Shown in pieces: positions 6,112 through 6,902 of a DNA stretch of 6,902 nt. Numbering within the stretch: position 1 is the first letter of the stretch; every line of letters begins with the position of its first letter. The notes beneath the pieces are model-generated. The model saw nothing but the letters and a program-made list of their open reading frames with translations, was not told the origin of the DNA and ran no database searches. This stretch comes from DATLFA01 sp039934635 (GTDB lineage: Bacteria; Actinomycetota; Acidimicrobiia; Acidimicrobiales; WLNW01): positions 1 through 6,902 of the forward strand of contig JBDTLT010000275.1 in the NCBI GenBank assembly GCA_039934635.1. The letters are read 5' to 3'. A program made the position numbers and the translations under genes.

Positions 6112-6576
6112 GAGCCTTGCGTCTTCCTGGCCCAGTACGCGAGTGCGTTGGTATACGCGACCGCGGCGCGTTCTGCCGAAGCAAACACGAGGACTCCTGC
6201 GTCGCGGAGAACTTCTCGTAGCTCGAGTCCTTCGCGTTCGGTCTCGGCGGCCGACACGATGGCGAAGAACGGCTTCGACGCCCGGCGCGCATGCGCCGCG
6301 ATCGCATCGATGAAACGCTCGCCGGTCGCGTCGGGCAAGTCGTTGCGAAAGCGTTGTCCCAAGCCGTAGTCGTTCTGCACCCGATGTGCCGACATGATCA
6401 CGCTGAAAGCGGCGTTGCCGAAGCTGACGCCGCGCAACTCGCGCAGGCCGTGTCACGCGAACAGCGCCCGCGCGAAATATCCCGAGTGCGTACCGCTCTG
6501 ACCGACCATAGCAATCGGTCCCGTTTCGCCGAGGGGCATCCCCGCCGACGACGGAATGCCCGAGCACGGGTTGTAT
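6108..6576 (-). pseudogene. NDP-forming acyl-CoA ligase remnant (C-terminal pieces)
   Basis: A remnant of an acetyl/acyl-CoA synthetase (NDP-forming) protein, which would activate an acid as its CoA thioester. Read from 6576 downward, the first piece is YNPCSGIPSSAGMPLGETGP, then IAMVGQSGTHSGYFARALFA, matching the CoA-ligase motif around GPV-SQSG. An in-frame TGA at 6455-6453 then interrupts it, and the same frame resumes with HGLRELRGVSFGNAA. This is followed at once by a stretch (DATGERFIDAIAAHARRASK, PFFAIVSAAETE, then REVLRDAGVLVFASAERAAV) resembling the terminal CoA-ligase subdomain, ending at stop 6108. The segment usually lying between SFGNAA and this final subdomain appears deleted in frame. 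The CoA-binding N-terminus and any ATP-grasp part are absent, because homology ends at the transposase junction near 6576. It lies 85 bases upstream of the amidohydrolase on the same strand, so it was probably the operon's former first gene. The similarity is judged by eye. Confidence 0.6.
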
Positions 6577-6780
6577 TTCACTGCTGGAGTACAAGGCGCG
6601 GGTCCTTGCTGAGTACGAGGCGCTGCCGGAGCACAGCGGTGAACGCGGTGCGTTGGTGCGCCACGAGATTTTGTATAGCTCGCATATCGCGGAGTGGCGC
6701 GTGACGCGGCCGGGCTCGACGCGTTGGCACCGAAGACACGTCCCGCGAAGCGCAGCACCGAGCAGGTCCAGTTCGAAGAA
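6577..6780 (+). pseudogene. Insertion-sequence transposase fragment (OrfA-like HTH), frameshifted
   Basis: A helix-turn-helix transposase subunit, resembling the OrfA-type protein of IS3-like elements. Readable pieces are FTA (6577-6585), then, one base out of frame, EYKARVLAEYEALPEHSGER followed by GALVRHEILYSSHIAEW (6587-6697), where YSSHI-EW is a hallmark of these proteins. After a one-base deficit near 6698-6699 comes RDAAGLDALAPKTRPAKRS and TEQVQFE (6700-6777). So there are two frameshifts: an extra base in ctgctGgag at 6586/6587 and a missing base in tggcgcgt. No catalytic DDE partner and no terminal inverted repeats are visible in the window. The left boundary abuts the CoA-ligase remnant directly. 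The element is inactive as read. Confidence 0.65.
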
Positions 6781-6902
6781 CGCCCGAGCCCCCGAGCTCC
6801 TCGCCGCGCAACGACGCGAACGACGCCGAATTTGCGCCGAGAAACAACGCCGCTGGGGCCGACCCGCCAAACAAGCCGCATGACCCAAACGCGCGAACCT
6901 TT
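6781..6902. other. Right window edge, unassigned
   Basis: The transposase-like similarity fades after about 6780. A plus-strand frame continues to TGA 6881-6883 with a very basic tail (QRRERRRICAEKQRRWGR), which might be a distorted continuation of the transposase coiled-coil region in another frame. I cannot assign it. Confidence 0.3.

Noticed and set aside
6023..6307. N-terminal extension of the amidohydrolase
   Set aside because: The translation is Arg/Ser-rich with no family similarity, while the strong Shine-Dalgarno at 6028-6035 and the normal family length support ATG 6022.
6085..6888. 267-codon minus-strand open frame at the right end
   Set aside because: It is in a different frame from the CoA-ligase remnant and antisense to the transposase fragment, and no domain is recognisable.
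1..6902. tRNA, rRNA, CRISPR array, riboswitch, att sites
   Set aside because: I saw no regularly spaced repeats, cloverleaf-like sequence or conserved RNA motif on either strand. Short repeats such as CTGATCG at 1281/1291 are at chance level.

Overview
This is a high-GC bacterial window whose codon use and families suggest an actinobacterium-like organism (Mycobacteriales or Acidimicrobiia style). The lineage is inferred from overall character only. The gene content is catabolic: a cytochrome P450, a flavin monooxygenase remnant, an acyl-CoA ligase remnant, an amidohydrolase, a CocE/NonD-type hydrolase and a DapA-family protein.

Layout. Bases 1-748 (+) hold the C-terminal part of a P450 that runs in from outside the window. 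Directly behind it (789-1168, +) is a wrecked NAD(P)/FAD-dependent monooxygenase with no N-terminal FAD domain, a one-base frameshift and an internal deletion. Bases 1169-1355 have no convincing gene and contain two small hairpins where the plus- and minus-strand genes converge. On the minus strand, about 1320-2192 encodes an unrecognised protein (Cys-containing head, two membrane segments) broken by a clear one-base frameshift and lacking a normal stop.

The intact core is a tight minus-strand operon read from high to low coordinates: amidohydrolase (6022-4940), CocE-like hydrolase (4910-3180), DapA-family protein (3154-2237). Gaps are 29 and 25 bases, and each gene has a recognisable Shine-Dalgarno. 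A metal-dependent amidohydrolase/decarboxylase, a serine esterase/amidase and an aldolase-fold protein together suggest breakdown of an ester- or amide-linked carbon source. The P450, monooxygenase and CoA ligase may once have supplied oxidation and CoA activation. The DapA-family member lacks the Schiff-base lysine of its family, which makes it the most interesting protein here.

Upstream of the operon (6108-6576, minus) is the tail of an NDP-forming acyl-CoA ligase with an in-frame stop and a probable internal deletion. It abuts a frameshifted insertion-sequence transposase fragment (about 6577-6780, plus). So an intact three-gene operon sits between two decayed flanks. Several frameshifts are one-base changes in short G/C runs, so sequencing or assembly error must be weighed against real gene decay.
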